Shown: piece after piece, positions 9,331-17,825 of the stretch
How the letters are laid out: every line of letters begins with the position of its first letter
How positions within the stretch are numbered: position 1 is the first letter of the stretch
DNA from: WJMT01 sp964611275
GTDB lineage: Bacteria > Acidobacteriota > Aminicenantia > Aminicenantales > Aminicenantaceae
Direction of reading: 5' to 3'
Length of the DNA: 64,000 nucleotides
Assembly: GCA_964611275.1 (NCBI GenBank)
Contig: CAZSZS010000107.1
Location: forward strand, 1-64,000
Translations under genes and position numbers: made by a program
Notes under the pieces: generated by a model
Told to the model about the DNA's origin: nothing
Databases searched by the model: none
What the model saw: only the letters and a program-made list of their open reading frames with translations

Positions 9331-10459
9331 ATGTTTTCTCCTGTAGAAAAATCGGATTGGAAAGGATCCAGGGGCAGTTTTTGCTCAATGGAGTTTTTTC
9401 CTGAAGATAGACTTCCACACGGTACACTCCTGGTTCAATGGGGTTAAAGGAGACAGAGTCTTTGGAGTCAATGAGTACAGGATTCCCGTTATGGATGAGA
9501 ACGGTTCTGCAGGCGCTGGAATCCGGAGTTTTAATAAAGAGAGAGATGGATTTGTTAAACAGATGGGATTCACCCATATGTATCCTCTTTTTTCCTGCCT
9601 CTGCCCAGAACCGAAAGCCGTCTGCCGGAGCTGCCGCATCGATGCTGTTATAGAAACAGCCGTTTCGGAGAGCACGGAAGATCTGGTTTTTAGCTTTTTC
9701 AAAAGATGAGGATAACTTTTCTTCTAGCGGCACATGAATTCTGAGCAGGGAAAAAAGTGGTTTATAGAACAGGTGAGCGTCCGTAGCGTAATAAGCATAC
9801 ACAGGATAATCCTTAGTAAGCATATCCCATTTTCTGAGATTTTTATCAGGATACCTCATTGCTTTCAACAGGGGCAATTCAGGCTCGATGAGAAGAGCGG
9901 GAAGATATGCGAGGAGGTAGATATAGTTTCTTTTGACCATGGCATCGGCATTGATGATTTCTATGCCTGAGTAACCGGCATGTTTTCCCCAGGTCCAGTG
10001 TGTTTTCGAATAAGGATGCGCGATAATAGAGAATCCATTCAGCTGGCTTACCCTGTATGCGGCGGATTCCGCATTCTGGGAGAAGTTTTCCGGAGGGGCT
10101 TCAAAGTCCAGTGCCACGAGATGCCCCCTGCTTACGGAGATCTCACTTCCGGCCAGAATGAGCACCCCTTTTTTCCATCCCTGGCTGTTCAGGCTTTCAT
10201 AATTGGGATTTCCATGGTCTGTCAGAATGAAGAAATCCAGGGAAGCTCGAGCCGCAGCTTCTGCGATTTTTTCCACGCTTTTTTTGCCGTCAGAGAGAGC
10301 GGAATGGACATGATAGGCTCCTCTTGCCTCCAGTGGAAGGGATGGCGCTACTGTACTTTTATGAGCCTTAAAGCCTATGAATTGGAAAGAGAGCCAGACA
10401 GCATACAGAACAAACATACAAAGGATTGAGAGAAGAACCTTTTTTCGTATTGTTGCCAT
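9314..10459 (-). CDS. Membrane-anchored PHP-domain phosphoesterase-like protein
   Basis: 381 residues. An N-terminal membrane anchor (about 8-28, VLLSILCMFVLYAVWLSF) is followed by a PHP metal-binding domain: HVHSALSDG near 50, LTDHGNPN near 78, SEISV, IIAHPYS and YATDAH supply the usual His/Asp/Glu ligands. The C-terminal 80 residues form a beta-rich extension. PHP proteins hydrolyse phosphoesters. The substrate here is unknown, and the anchored N-terminus suggests it acts outside the cytoplasm. It shares an operon with the heptose kinase. A MITE-like repeat lies 6 bases upstream of its start and must contain or displace its promoter. Confidence 0.75.
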   Translation of the reverse strand: MATIRKKVLLSILCMFVLYAVWLSFQFIGFKAHKSTVAPSLPLEARGAYHVHSALSDGKKSVEKIAEAAARASLDFFILTDHGNPNYESLNSQGWKKGVLILAGSEISVSRGHLVALDFEAPPENFSQNAESAAYRVSQLNGFSIIAHPYSKTHWTWGKHAGYSGIEIINADAMVKRNYIYLLAYLPALLIEPELPLLKAMRYPDKNLRKWDMLTKDYPVYAYYATDAHLFYKPLFSLLRIHVPLEEKLSSSFEKAKNQIFRALRNGCFYNSIDAAAPADGFRFWAEAGKKRIHMGESHLFNKSISLFIKTPDSSACRTVLIHNGNPVLIDSKDSVSFNPIEPGVYRVEVYLQEKTPLSKNCPWILSNPIFLQEKTYGNNQ

Positions 10460-10465
10460 ATCTAT

Positions 10466-10720
10466 CCTGGATTATTCACAAGTCGAGGTTGCTGCAGATG
10501 CGAGGCACAGTGTGCGAAGCTGTGGTCCTTCACCGCGAGTATCCTGTAACGAAGCAGATGCAGTAAGATCGGCTTGCCTATATGGTAAAAAAATGGCGAT
10601 CAAAATGAAAGTAAAAACGAACAAAAACATTTCAGTTGTCATTTTTTCTTTTAAAAGCATGTAGTTCCTTAATAGCAAAACAAAAAATGCTCATCGCCAT
10701 TTTTTTATGAATAGGTCAGG
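10466..10720. mobile_element. MITE-like 255-bp element with terminal inverted repeats
   Basis: Left end CCTGGATTATTCACAA and right end (read inwards on the minus strand) CCTGACCTATTCATAA match at 12 of 16 positions. Both are flanked by CTAT (10462-10465 and 10721-10724), a possible 4-bp target duplication. Inside, a perfect 15-bp inverted repeat pairs 10586-10600 with 10693-10707. Near the left end CTGCAGATGC can pair imperfectly with GCAGATGCAG. The 34-bp left end recurs at 8320-8353 and the 28-bp right end at 44761-44788. It encodes no convincing protein, though a hydrophobic minus-strand frame crosses it. Confidence 0.6.
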
Positions 10721-11875
10721 CTATTTTTTTTCTTGTAACTTGAGTATCCTTTCTGAGGCAAAGGGTATGGTTATCAAGTAAAGAAAGAGAGTGACGACTT
10801 CGGAATCACCGAAATTGTATTCAAAAAGTCCTGCGGCAAAAAGAGCCAGGAGGCCGGCTAAAGCAGCGGCTGTGAATGGGAAAAGGGAAGGATCCCTGTT
10901 CCTGATCAATTTCATCAGGGAGATAAAAGCCCATATTACAAATGCCAGCCATGCCAGAACAGTAAAAAGGCCTCTTTCGGCAGCGATCTGAATGATGTTA
11001 TTGTGAAGATGAACATTGTTGCGGGCATCCTCTGAAAGGTCGTATTTGGGATTTTGAAAGATCACATCCACTGTATCAGGCCCTGTACCGAAGAGAGGAT
11101 ATTCCTTTATGATTTCCCATCCTGTTTTTATATATTCTATTCTAATGGCGTTTGAGTAGCTTTTCAGACTGAAAACGCTTAGCGCTCTCTGCTTAATGCT
11201 TTTCGGGCTTACAAAAAATGCCAGAGCCAGGACTATGGGAAGCAGTGCCACAAGCTTGGGTTTGTAGAGGAGCAGAAGCACAAAGGCAGCGACCACCAGG
11301 CCGACCCATGCGTTTCTGGTCAGAGTCAGCACAAGGGCTATGGAGGAAACAAAAAATGCAGCGCCCCAGAGGCATCTTGTTTTTTTACGAGAAAAAAGAA
11401 GCATGCTGAGCGCCAGGGTGGCAAACAAAAGCAGAAGTCCTGCCTGTGTCATATAATGCCCCATAAATCCGGATATCCTTTCTCCCGGTTCATACTTGAA
11501 CAGGAAGATGAAAAATGAAAACAAGATACTGACCAGTCCCGATGCAAGAAGGGCCAGGTTTGACATTCGGATATCTTTTATCTTTTGGAAGCCGGTATAG
11601 ACCATCGGGACAATGAGAAACAGAAGCAGTTCGCGGCTGTCTATGAAACTGACCTCGGGATTATCAGAAAAGACACAGGCCACAAGGGAAAGAAAACTAT
11701 AGGCAAGGAGAGCCCAGAAAAAGCCGGGGAATGTAATTTTTTGTTTTGATTTTATCATATAAATGATCCAGAGTATGAACGCGATCCCGAGCATTGCCTG
11801 GCTGACTGAAATAGAGACCATAGAGAAAAGCAGATAAGAGGCAATAGCGGCAGGCACAAGGTATGATATTTTCAT
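10721..11875 (-). CDS. O-antigen ligase family protein (WaaL-like)
   Basis: 384 residues from an ATG with CGGAGA about 10 bases upstream; the longer frame to 11974 adds 33 residues without such a site. It is a polytopic membrane protein with about 10-12 hydrophobic helices. The Wzy/WaaL-type periplasmic loop contains GTGPDTVDV and the ENNVHLHN-like segment NNVHLHNNIIQIAAERG, the usual conserved region of ligases that move undecaprenyl-linked glycan to lipid A core. Polymerase (Wzy) activity cannot be excluded by sequence alone. Its stop codon directly abuts the right end of the repeat element at 10466-10720. Confidence 0.8.
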   Translation of the reverse strand: MKISYLVPAAIASYLLFSMVSISVSQAMLGIAFILWIIYMIKSKQKITFPGFFWALLAYSFLSLVACVFSDNPEVSFIDSRELLLFLIVPMVYTGFQKIKDIRMSNLALLASGLVSILFSFFIFLFKYEPGERISGFMGHYMTQAGLLLLFATLALSMLLFSRKKTRCLWGAAFFVSSIALVLTLTRNAWVGLVVAAFVLLLLYKPKLVALLPIVLALAFFVSPKSIKQRALSVFSLKSYSNAIRIEYIKTGWEIIKEYPLFGTGPDTVDVIFQNPKYDLSEDARNNVHLHNNIIQIAAERGLFTVLAWLAFVIWAFISLMKLIRNRDPSLFPFTAAALAGLLALFAAGLFEYNFGDSEVVTLFLYLITIPFASERILKLQEKK

Positions 11876-11982
11876 TTGGTTTTTTCTCCGTTTTAAGAAT
11901 AAAAGGATGATATAACAGAACACTAAAAACTTCAAATATCTTATACGGGGATGTCCCCTAATGACCTTGAACAAAGAATATC

Positions 11983-12010
11983 TTGACTCCTTCTCTAATT
12001 AAATTGTAAT
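11983..12010 (+). promoter_or_regulatory. Likely promoter of the Tat-exported flavoprotein
   Basis: TTGACT at 11983-11988 and TGTAAT at 12005-12010, spacer 16. The gene starts 29 bases downstream behind a good AAAAAAGGAG ribosome binding site. Confidence 0.5.
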
Positions 12011-12039
12011 TTAGGGTTACCAAAAAAGGAGACGTCATC

Positions 12040-13689
12040 ATGTCTAAAATCACTTTGGAGAGACGGGAATTTCTCAAATCTTTTTTAGCCGGTATCCCCC
12101 TCATAGCCTGGGATTGGGATATGTTTCCCAGAGGAAATCAGGAGAAGCCCGGAAGCGGAAGCTATGATGCCATCATCATCGGAGCCGGTCTGGGAGGATT
12201 GAGCTGTGCGGCAGCCTTTGCCAGACAGGGATTCAAACCATTGGTGTTGGAACAGAAGTATATTCCCGGAGGGTATGCCACGGCTTTTAAGCGGCCGGGT
12301 GGTTTTACGTTTGATGTCTCGCTTCATTCTACAACCGTAGGCCTGCGGAACGGAATCCCTAACCTGATTTCCGGATTTCCGGAAATACAGGACATCACAT
12401 TTGTTCCGCATAAAACACTGTACCGGACGATTTATCCGGAACACGATATCAGAGTCCCTTATAGAGATGTCGCGGGTTATATCAAGATCCTCCAGGATTA
12501 TTTTCCTGAAGAAAAAGAAGGCATCAAAGGGCTTTTTGCGGACATGAAAGGCCTTATCGAGGACCTGAATAAATATCAAAACTCCGGGGGCCAGGTGGAC
12601 ATGAACACCTTCCCTCAGGAATTTCCCTTTCTGTTCAAAAATTTTAACCGGACATGGGGAGCCATGGTTGATGAGCGCATCGAAGATCCAAAGCTTAAAA
12701 CCATTATTTCAGCTTTGTGGGGATATTTTGGCCTCCCCCCGTCCAAGCTTTCGACGTTCTATTATGCTATGCCGCTCATAGGATATCTGGAGGAAGGAGG
12801 ATATTATCCCATCGGCACTTCTCAAAAGATCAGCAATGCTTTTGCCAGTCTCATTAAGAACAAGGGCGGGGAGATAAAATGCAACACGAGAGTTACAAAA
12901 ATACTCACTGAAAACCATGCTGCCTACGGAGTCCGGACCGAGGATGGGAAGGAATATCTGGGTAAATTCGTGATCTCAAATGCAAACTCTTTTGACACCT
13001 TCACCAAGATGCTGGATGAAAAGGAGCATCTCGAGTCCTATCTGAAAAGAATGGATTCGTTTTCCGTGAGTGCCTCGACTTTCCAGATTTGGCTTGGGTT
13101 GAAAAAAGATCTGTTCAGAGAAGTCGGTATCAAGGACACTGAGATTTTCTATAACACTGGCTATGATATCGAAGCTGACTACAAAGCCATGCTTGAGAGT
13201 GATATGACTGATCCCGGTTTCGGGCTGACCCTGTATGACAATCTTTATAAGGGATACTCACCCGAAGGGAAAAACACGCTCAATATCATCTCACTACAGG
13301 GTTACGACCACTGGAAAACATTTGAAGCGAATTATTTTCAGGGGAAAAAAGATGCCTATAATAAAGAAAAACAGCGCATCACCGACATTCTGATCGATAA
13401 GGCGGAAGAGACGCTCCTCCCAGGACTCAGAGACGCCATTGAGGTCAAGGTGGCAGCAACTCCTCTGACGAATGTCCGCTTCACAAGCAATTACAGGGGC
13501 GCTATCTACGGCTGGGACCAGACACTGGAAAATTCAGGAAATAGACGTGTCGATCACAGAACCCCCATCAAGAATCTCTACCTGTCCGGAGCCTGGACCT
13601 ATCCGGGCGGCGGATATGGAGCCTGTATTCCCAGCGGCCTGATCTGCTTCTCCAAAGTAATGGAGGACCTGGAGAAAAAAAATCCTTAA
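12040..13689 (+). CDS. Tat-exported phytoene dehydrogenase / retinol saturase-like FAD oxidoreductase
   Basis: 549 residues. The N-terminus carries a twin-arginine signal (R8 R9 EFLK followed by a hydrophobic stretch), so the folded flavoprotein is probably exported. The FAD-binding GAGLGGLS is at 48-55, with EQKYIPGGYA completing the dinucleotide fold. The C-terminal LSGAWTYPGGGYGACIPSG is the second FAD motif typical of the carotenoid-desaturase and all-trans-retinol 13,14-reductase family. It would desaturate or saturate an isoprenoid-like polyene. No carotenoid genes lie nearby and the substrate is unknown. It is transcribed alone from its own promoter, convergent with the heptosyltransferase. 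Confidence 0.8.
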   Translation: MSKITLERREFLKSFLAGIPLIAWDWDMFPRGNQEKPGSGSYDAIIIGAGLGGLSCAAAFARQGFKPLVLEQKYIPGGYATAFKRPGGFTFDVSLHSTTVGLRNGIPNLISGFPEIQDITFVPHKTLYRTIYPEHDIRVPYRDVAGYIKILQDYFPEEKEGIKGLFADMKGLIEDLNKYQNSGGQVDMNTFPQEFPFLFKNFNRTWGAMVDERIEDPKLKTIISALWGYFGLPPSKLSTFYYAMPLIGYLEEGGYYPIGTSQKISNAFASLIKNKGGEIKCNTRVTKILTENHAAYGVRTEDGKEYLGKFVISNANSFDTFTKMLDEKEHLESYLKRMDSFSVSASTFQIWLGLKKDLFREVGIKDTEIFYNTGYDIEADYKAMLESDMTDPGFGLTLYDNLYKGYSPEGKNTLNIISLQGYDHWKTFEANYFQGKKDAYNKEKQRITDILIDKAEETLLPGLRDAIEVKVAATPLTNVRFTSNYRGAIYGWDQTLENSGNRRVDHRTPIKNLYLSGAWTYPGGGYGACIPSGLICFSKVMEDLEKKNP

Positions 13690-13692
13690 CCG

Positions 13693-14763
13693 TCAGTTTT
13701 CTCTCTGTAAATACTCCAGGCCGGCTTCATACACTTCTTCCGGAGTGATACCCTGAAGGCACCTGAAGTCTTCATGCACACACTGTCTCTGTCTGCAGGG
13801 ACGGCAGTCAAGATTTTTCTGGATGATCTTATGTTCCGCACGCCAGGGACCGAAGTTTGCAGGAAGCGTGGGGCCGAAAAGCGCCACAATGGGAGTTCCG
13901 GTGGAAGCAGCGATGTGCATGGGGCCGCTGTCAGGGCCTACAAAGAGGGATGAATGAGAGATAATGTCTCTGACTTCCCTCAAGCCTAAGTCCCCTACTG
14001 AAGATAAAGGTGGGGATTTTGTCTTTTTTATGATCGCATCTGCGGACTTTTTATCTTCCAGGGCGCCTATGAGCACCACTTTTACCCCCGATTTTTGAGT
14101 AAAAAGGCCGCACAGCTTTATGTAATTTTTGATATCCCAGCTTCTGAATCTGTTTCCCGCTCCGATGTGCATGGAAATAAATTTAGAATCAGACAGATTA
14201 TGTCGGGACATTATGTGTTTGATTTTTTGGTTTTCTTTTTCTATGGAGGAAGGGATGTAGAGGGGTGGTATGGCGCCTGATTTTATGCCCAGTGTTTTCA
14301 CGAGATTGACATGGTTTTCAACAGAATGGATGGGTCCGGTTTGGGGGCCTCTCGGGAGCTTGATGTGGTAGATGAAATGTCTGTATTTTATCTTATATCC
14401 GATTTTTATATCCGCCCCGGAAAGCAGGGTCATAAGGGATGACCGGGGGCCTCCGTGGAAATCGATAACCGCATCGAACTTTTTTTTTCTGATTTTTTTG
14501 ACAACAGAAAAAAAGTCTTTTATCCGTGCATGAGCGGGGAGTATAAAGGTCTCTGTTATCAGTGGATTGCCTGTGATCAGATCCGCATAGGGTTTTTCGA
14601 TCACATACGAGAGCGCTGTCTCAGGAAAATTTTTCTTTAGGACCGAGACGGCGGGAGTTGTCATGATGACATCCCCTATCCGCCTCAGTCTGATTAAAAG
14701 TATTTTCTTGATATTTTCGGGATCAATCCTTGGTTGGTCTTTCAGGTTCAATGGTCGCCTCAT
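13693..14763 (-). CDS. Glycosyltransferase family 9, ADP-heptose:LPS heptosyltransferase-like
   Basis: 356 residues from the ATG at 14763; a TTG directly before it is also possible. Family 9 features are ILLIRLRRIGDVIMTTPAV near the N-terminus, SMHIGAGNRFRSW at the start of the C-terminal domain, and VGPDSGPMHIAASTGTPIVALFGPT in the nucleotide-sugar site. The enzyme transfers heptose from ADP-heptose to the LPS inner core on the cytoplasmic face of the inner membrane. C-terminal cysteines in NLDCRPCRQRQCVHEDFRC are a recurring feature of this family. It overlaps the Trm112-family gene upstream by about 40 bases, so the two are coupled. Confidence 0.87.
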   Translation of the reverse strand: MRRPLNLKDQPRIDPENIKKILLIRLRRIGDVIMTTPAVSVLKKNFPETALSYVIEKPYADLITGNPLITETFILPAHARIKDFFSVVKKIRKKKFDAVIDFHGGPRSSLMTLLSGADIKIGYKIKYRHFIYHIKLPRGPQTGPIHSVENHVNLVKTLGIKSGAIPPLYIPSSIEKENQKIKHIMSRHNLSDSKFISMHIGAGNRFRSWDIKNYIKLCGLFTQKSGVKVVLIGALEDKKSADAIIKKTKSPPLSSVGDLGLREVRDIISHSSLFVGPDSGPMHIAASTGTPIVALFGPTLPANFGPWRAEHKIIQKNLDCRPCRQRQCVHEDFRCLQGITPEEVYEAGLEYLQREN

Positions 14764-14911
14764 CAATAAGCATAACCGGAATGTCTTCTTTTATGGGATA
14801 GACGCGGTGGCACTTGATGCATTTGAGGCCTTTTTCGTCTGAAGTCAATTTGACTTCTGTTTTACAGACCGGACAGGCAAGGATTTCAAGTAAATGGGGA
14901 TCTATACTCAT
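14723..14911 (-). CDS. Trm112 family zinc-ribbon protein (YcaR-like)
   Basis: 62 residues from an ATG preceded by CGGAGA; an in-frame GTG/ATG run 24 bases upstream is less likely. It contains MSIDPHLLEILACPVCKTEV and CIKCHRVYPIKEDIPVML, a CxxC...CxxC zinc ribbon of the Trm112/UPF0434 type. In eukaryotes Trm112 activates methyltransferases. Bacterial homologues often sit beside LPS-core and lipid A genes, as here next to a heptosyltransferase. Biochemical role in bacteria is not established. Confidence 0.85.
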   Translation of the reverse strand: MSIDPHLLEILACPVCKTEVKLTSDEKGLKCIKCHRVYPIKEDIPVMLIDEATIEPERPTKD

Positions 14912-14935
14912 ATTTTTTCTCCGGGAGCTTATCAT

Positions 14936-15259
14936 ATAACACAGGTTTGTGTTTGTCCAGACACCTTAAGGGCTGTTTTTTGTTGTCAATTCTGCTTTCT
15001 ATTTCCAGTACATCCTAATGTGAGATAGTTTTTTATTCGAGGAGTTTCGGAATCAGTTGCTCCTTGCCTGGGGGAGTCAACACCCCGCCTCAGGTAGCTG
15101 CCGCCTAGGGGAATTTTTATCAAAAAACCCTACACTTTTTATAGGAATTATGCTATAATTTTTCTTCAAAATTTGGTTCAAGATTCTTCGAAAGGGGAAT
15201 TCTATAACCTCTTGTTTTAATTTTCGTATTAAAACTTTAATAAATTTGTAAGGTTAATC
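14936..15259. other. 324-bp intergenic region between envelope genes and the efflux operon
   Basis: No coding frame is convincing. It holds the efflux promoter (15131-15159). A GC-rich imperfect hairpin around 15064-15115 (CCTGGGGGAG opposite CCCCGCCTCAGG) could act as a weak terminator or leader structure. Nothing else recognised. Confidence 0.4.
15131..15159 (+). promoter_or_regulatory. Likely promoter of the TolC-MFP-RND operon
   Basis: TACACT at 15131-15136, 17-base spacer, then TATAAT at 15154-15159 with an upstream TGC giving an extended -10. About 95 bases of leader follow before the first gene. Confidence 0.5.
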
Positions 15260-16645
15260 ATGATAAGAAGCAAACAGAAAGACATGTTTTTTTTAGAAAA
15301 AGTTCTCATCGTAGCCAGCTGCTTTTTTATAGCCGCGGCAACTGTTTTTGCCTCCCCATCTCAGCAAAAAACAGAGCTCCGCTCTTTCAGCTTGGAAGCG
15401 GCCCGTGAGTTCGCTGTCCAGCACAACTATGATACGATTAGATCAAGGTTGGATATTGAATCCGCTCGAAAAAAACTGCGCGAAACCCTGGCAGGTGGTC
15501 TTCCCCAAATCAGTTCTTCTCTGAATTACTTGAATAATTTAGAGCTGGCCACAGTGCTCATTCCTAATTTTTTTGAAGGGAAGTTTGATGAGAAAATTCC
15601 GGTTCAATTCGGAACCCAGCACAACACCACGTTCACGATTCAGGTCAACCAACTGCTTTTCAACGGCAGTTATTTTGTGGGTCTCAAGACTTCCAGCATT
15701 TACCGCCGTCTGGCAGATCAGGGATTGGAGAGAAGCAAATTAGACGTCCAGGAGACGGTTTCAGACACCTATTTTCTCATTTTGGTATCAGAGGAAAGTG
15801 AGAAAATTATGCAGGCCAGTCTGGATAATCTCAGGAAAACCCATTTAGAGGTCAAAGAACTTTATAAAGAAGGCTTTTTGGCTGAGACGGATGTGGACAT
15901 GATACAGGTTTCTGTGACCAGTCTGAATAACGCTCTTCAAGCTCTTCGACGTCAGATAGAGATAGGGTATAACCTTCTGAAATTCCAAATGGGGATGGAC
16001 CTGGACAAGAAGATCGAGCTGGAAGACTCCCTGAATTCCTTCATCCATAACCTAAGTCCGGAGGAATGGTTTGAGACTGAATTCAAACTCCAGGAAAATT
16101 TGGATTATCAACTTCTTGAAACGCAGGAAAAACTCGCTGAAATGGGTCTTAAGAACGAAAAAGCCAAGTATCTGCCTACCTTATCGGCTTTCTATACGTA
16201 TCAGCGCAATGCTTACCAGGACAAATTCGATATTTTTGGTGAAGATATCAACTGGTTTCGAGCTCAAATTCTGGGTGTTAATGTCAGTATCCCTATCTTT
16301 AAAAGCGGAGCTCAATCGGCCCGGGTCACCCAGGCAAAACTTGAAGTTGAAAAAGCCCGCGAGACCCGGATCCAAGCCGGAGAGGGACTGCGTCTGGAAA
16401 TGAAGAGAACCATAAGCGGATTGGAATCAGCTTACGAGAATTACCTCAACATGAAAGATAACATGAAGTTATCTGAAAAAATTTATAACAAGACTTTAGA
16501 AAAATATAAGGAAGGGGTGTCGTCCAGTATGGAATTGATCCAGGCTCATGATAAATATCTGAACAGTCAATCCCAGTATGTTCAGGCTCTATCAGGACTT
16601 TTGAGTGCCAAGAACCAGCTTGACCGAATCACCCATGATTATTAA
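15260..16645 (+). CDS. TolC family outer-membrane efflux protein
   Basis: 461 residues with a signal peptide ending near VFASPS. Two tandem outer-membrane efflux repeats of mainly alpha-helical heptads (about 45-250 and 260-455), with the QVNQLLFNGSYFVGLKTS and VNVSIPIFKSGAQSARVTQAK segments that mark the barrel strands. It forms the exit duct of a tripartite pump. An alternative ATG 24 bases downstream would also give a signal peptide. The next two genes encode the matching adaptor and RND pump, so this is a complete efflux operon. Confidence 0.9.
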   Translation: MIRSKQKDMFFLEKVLIVASCFFIAAATVFASPSQQKTELRSFSLEAAREFAVQHNYDTIRSRLDIESARKKLRETLAGGLPQISSSLNYLNNLELATVLIPNFFEGKFDEKIPVQFGTQHNTTFTIQVNQLLFNGSYFVGLKTSSIYRRLADQGLERSKLDVQETVSDTYFLILVSEESEKIMQASLDNLRKTHLEVKELYKEGFLAETDVDMIQVSVTSLNNALQALRRQIEIGYNLLKFQMGMDLDKKIELEDSLNSFIHNLSPEEWFETEFKLQENLDYQLLETQEKLAEMGLKNEKAKYLPTLSAFYTYQRNAYQDKFDIFGEDINWFRAQILGVNVSIPIFKSGAQSARVTQAKLEVEKARETRIQAGEGLRLEMKRTISGLESAYENYLNMKDNMKLSEKIYNKTLEKYKEGVSSSMELIQAHDKYLNSQSQYVQALSGLLSAKNQLDRITHDY

Positions 16646-16667
16646 TCAGACAAATAAGGATAAAGCC

Positions 16668-17825
16668 ATGAAACAATCAGCACTAAAAACAAGCCTTATC
16701 ATAATAGGGTTACTTCTAACTCTCTTTGCCTGCGGTCCCAGGGATAATCGATCTGAACTGGAGAGTCTCATAGAGAAGCGAGATGAATTGAATGAAAAAA
16801 TCGCTCAGCTTAGAGCCGAGAACTCACCGCAAGTCAGTGAGGAATCTCCTGAGGACTCCATCCCTGTGCGAATTTCTGAGGTGAAATCGCAGGAATTCAA
16901 GCATTTCATCACAGTTCAAGGAACAGTTGAATCTGAATCCAATATCCTGGTCTCGCCTCAAACTCCTGGTTTGGTCCGAACCATCCATGTTCAGACCGGA
17001 GACCGGGTAAAAAAAGGACAGCTTCTGGCTGAACTCGATGCTTCTGTGATAAAGAGGAGCATTGAAGAAGTTAAAGGGGGACTTGAGTTAGCCCGTACGG
17101 TTTATGAGCGGCGGGCCCGGCTCTGGGAAAAAAATATTGGCAGTGAGATTGAATACCTTCAGGCAAAAAATAGTAAAGAAAGCCTGGAAAAGAAACTGCA
17201 GACCCTTCAAGAGCAGTATCAAATGACTTTGATCACAGCTCCCATATCCGGATCCATTGATGAAGTCATGATCAAAGAAGGAGAAATGGCTGCCGGGGGC
17301 TACGGTACTTTCCGGATCGTGCAGCTCTCAAGGCTTAAAATAACAGCTTCCCTTTCAGAGAATTACATCGCTCATATCCAGCAAAACGATATCGCGCAGG
17401 TATCCATTCCGGTGGCGGGAAAGGATTTTGAGCAGAAGCTTCATGCTGTATCCCAGGTTATTGACCCCAATAACCGAACTTTTAAGATTGAAATCCGTGT
17501 TCCCAGAGAAATCAAGAATCTCAAACCCAATATGCTGGCTCTGGTGACCATCAATGACTACACCAATCCCCAAGCTCTGGTTGTGCCCCGGAATATCATT
17601 CAGAAAACAGGAGAAAATAATTTTTTATTTGTGGTTGTACCGGAGAATGGAAAAATGAAGGCCCGAAAAAGGGTGGTCAAAGTGGGAGAAGAATACGACA
17701 GCCTTATTGAGGTCACCGAGGGTTTGAATCCGGGAGAACAAGTGGTCGTGTTTGGATTTCAGAATCTGGGGGACGGCCAAGTCATTACTGTGAACGGAAT
17801 CGACAATGAAACATCCTCAATTTAA
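16668..17825 (+). CDS. Efflux RND transporter periplasmic adaptor (HlyD/MFP family) lipoprotein
   Basis: 385 residues from the ATG with AAATAAGGA upstream; longer frames lie within tolC. The signal peptide ends in a lipobox LFAC, so the mature protein is lipid-anchored. A short coiled coil (ESLIEKRDELNEKIAQLRAEN) precedes the barrel-sandwich hybrid domain (VSPQTPGLVRTIHVQTGDRVKKGQLLAELD), an alpha-hairpin, and the ITAPISGSIDEVMIKEGE half-motif. It links the RND pump to the TolC duct. Its 3' end overlaps the next gene by 20 bases. Confidence 0.9.
   Translation: MKQSALKTSLIIIGLLLTLFACGPRDNRSELESLIEKRDELNEKIAQLRAENSPQVSEESPEDSIPVRISEVKSQEFKHFITVQGTVESESNILVSPQTPGLVRTIHVQTGDRVKKGQLLAELDASVIKRSIEEVKGGLELARTVYERRARLWEKNIGSEIEYLQAKNSKESLEKKLQTLQEQYQMTLITAPISGSIDEVMIKEGEMAAGGYGTFRIVQLSRLKITASLSENYIAHIQQNDIAQVSIPVAGKDFEQKLHAVSQVIDPNNRTFKIEIRVPREIKNLKPNMLALVTINDYTNPQALVVPRNIIQKTGENNFLFVVVPENGKMKARKRVVKVGEEYDSLIEVTEGLNPGEQVVVFGFQNLGDGQVITVNGIDNETSSI

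Noticed and set aside
10472..10678. 68-codon minus-strand frame with a hydrophobic N-terminus inside the repeat element
   Set aside because: Most of the frame is repeat sequence with imperfect hairpins. No good ribosome binding site or family was recognised, and the element looks non-coding.
15064..15115. Structured RNA or riboswitch before the efflux operon
   Set aside because: Only an imperfect GC-rich hairpin is visible, upstream of the probable promoter, and it matches no known class.
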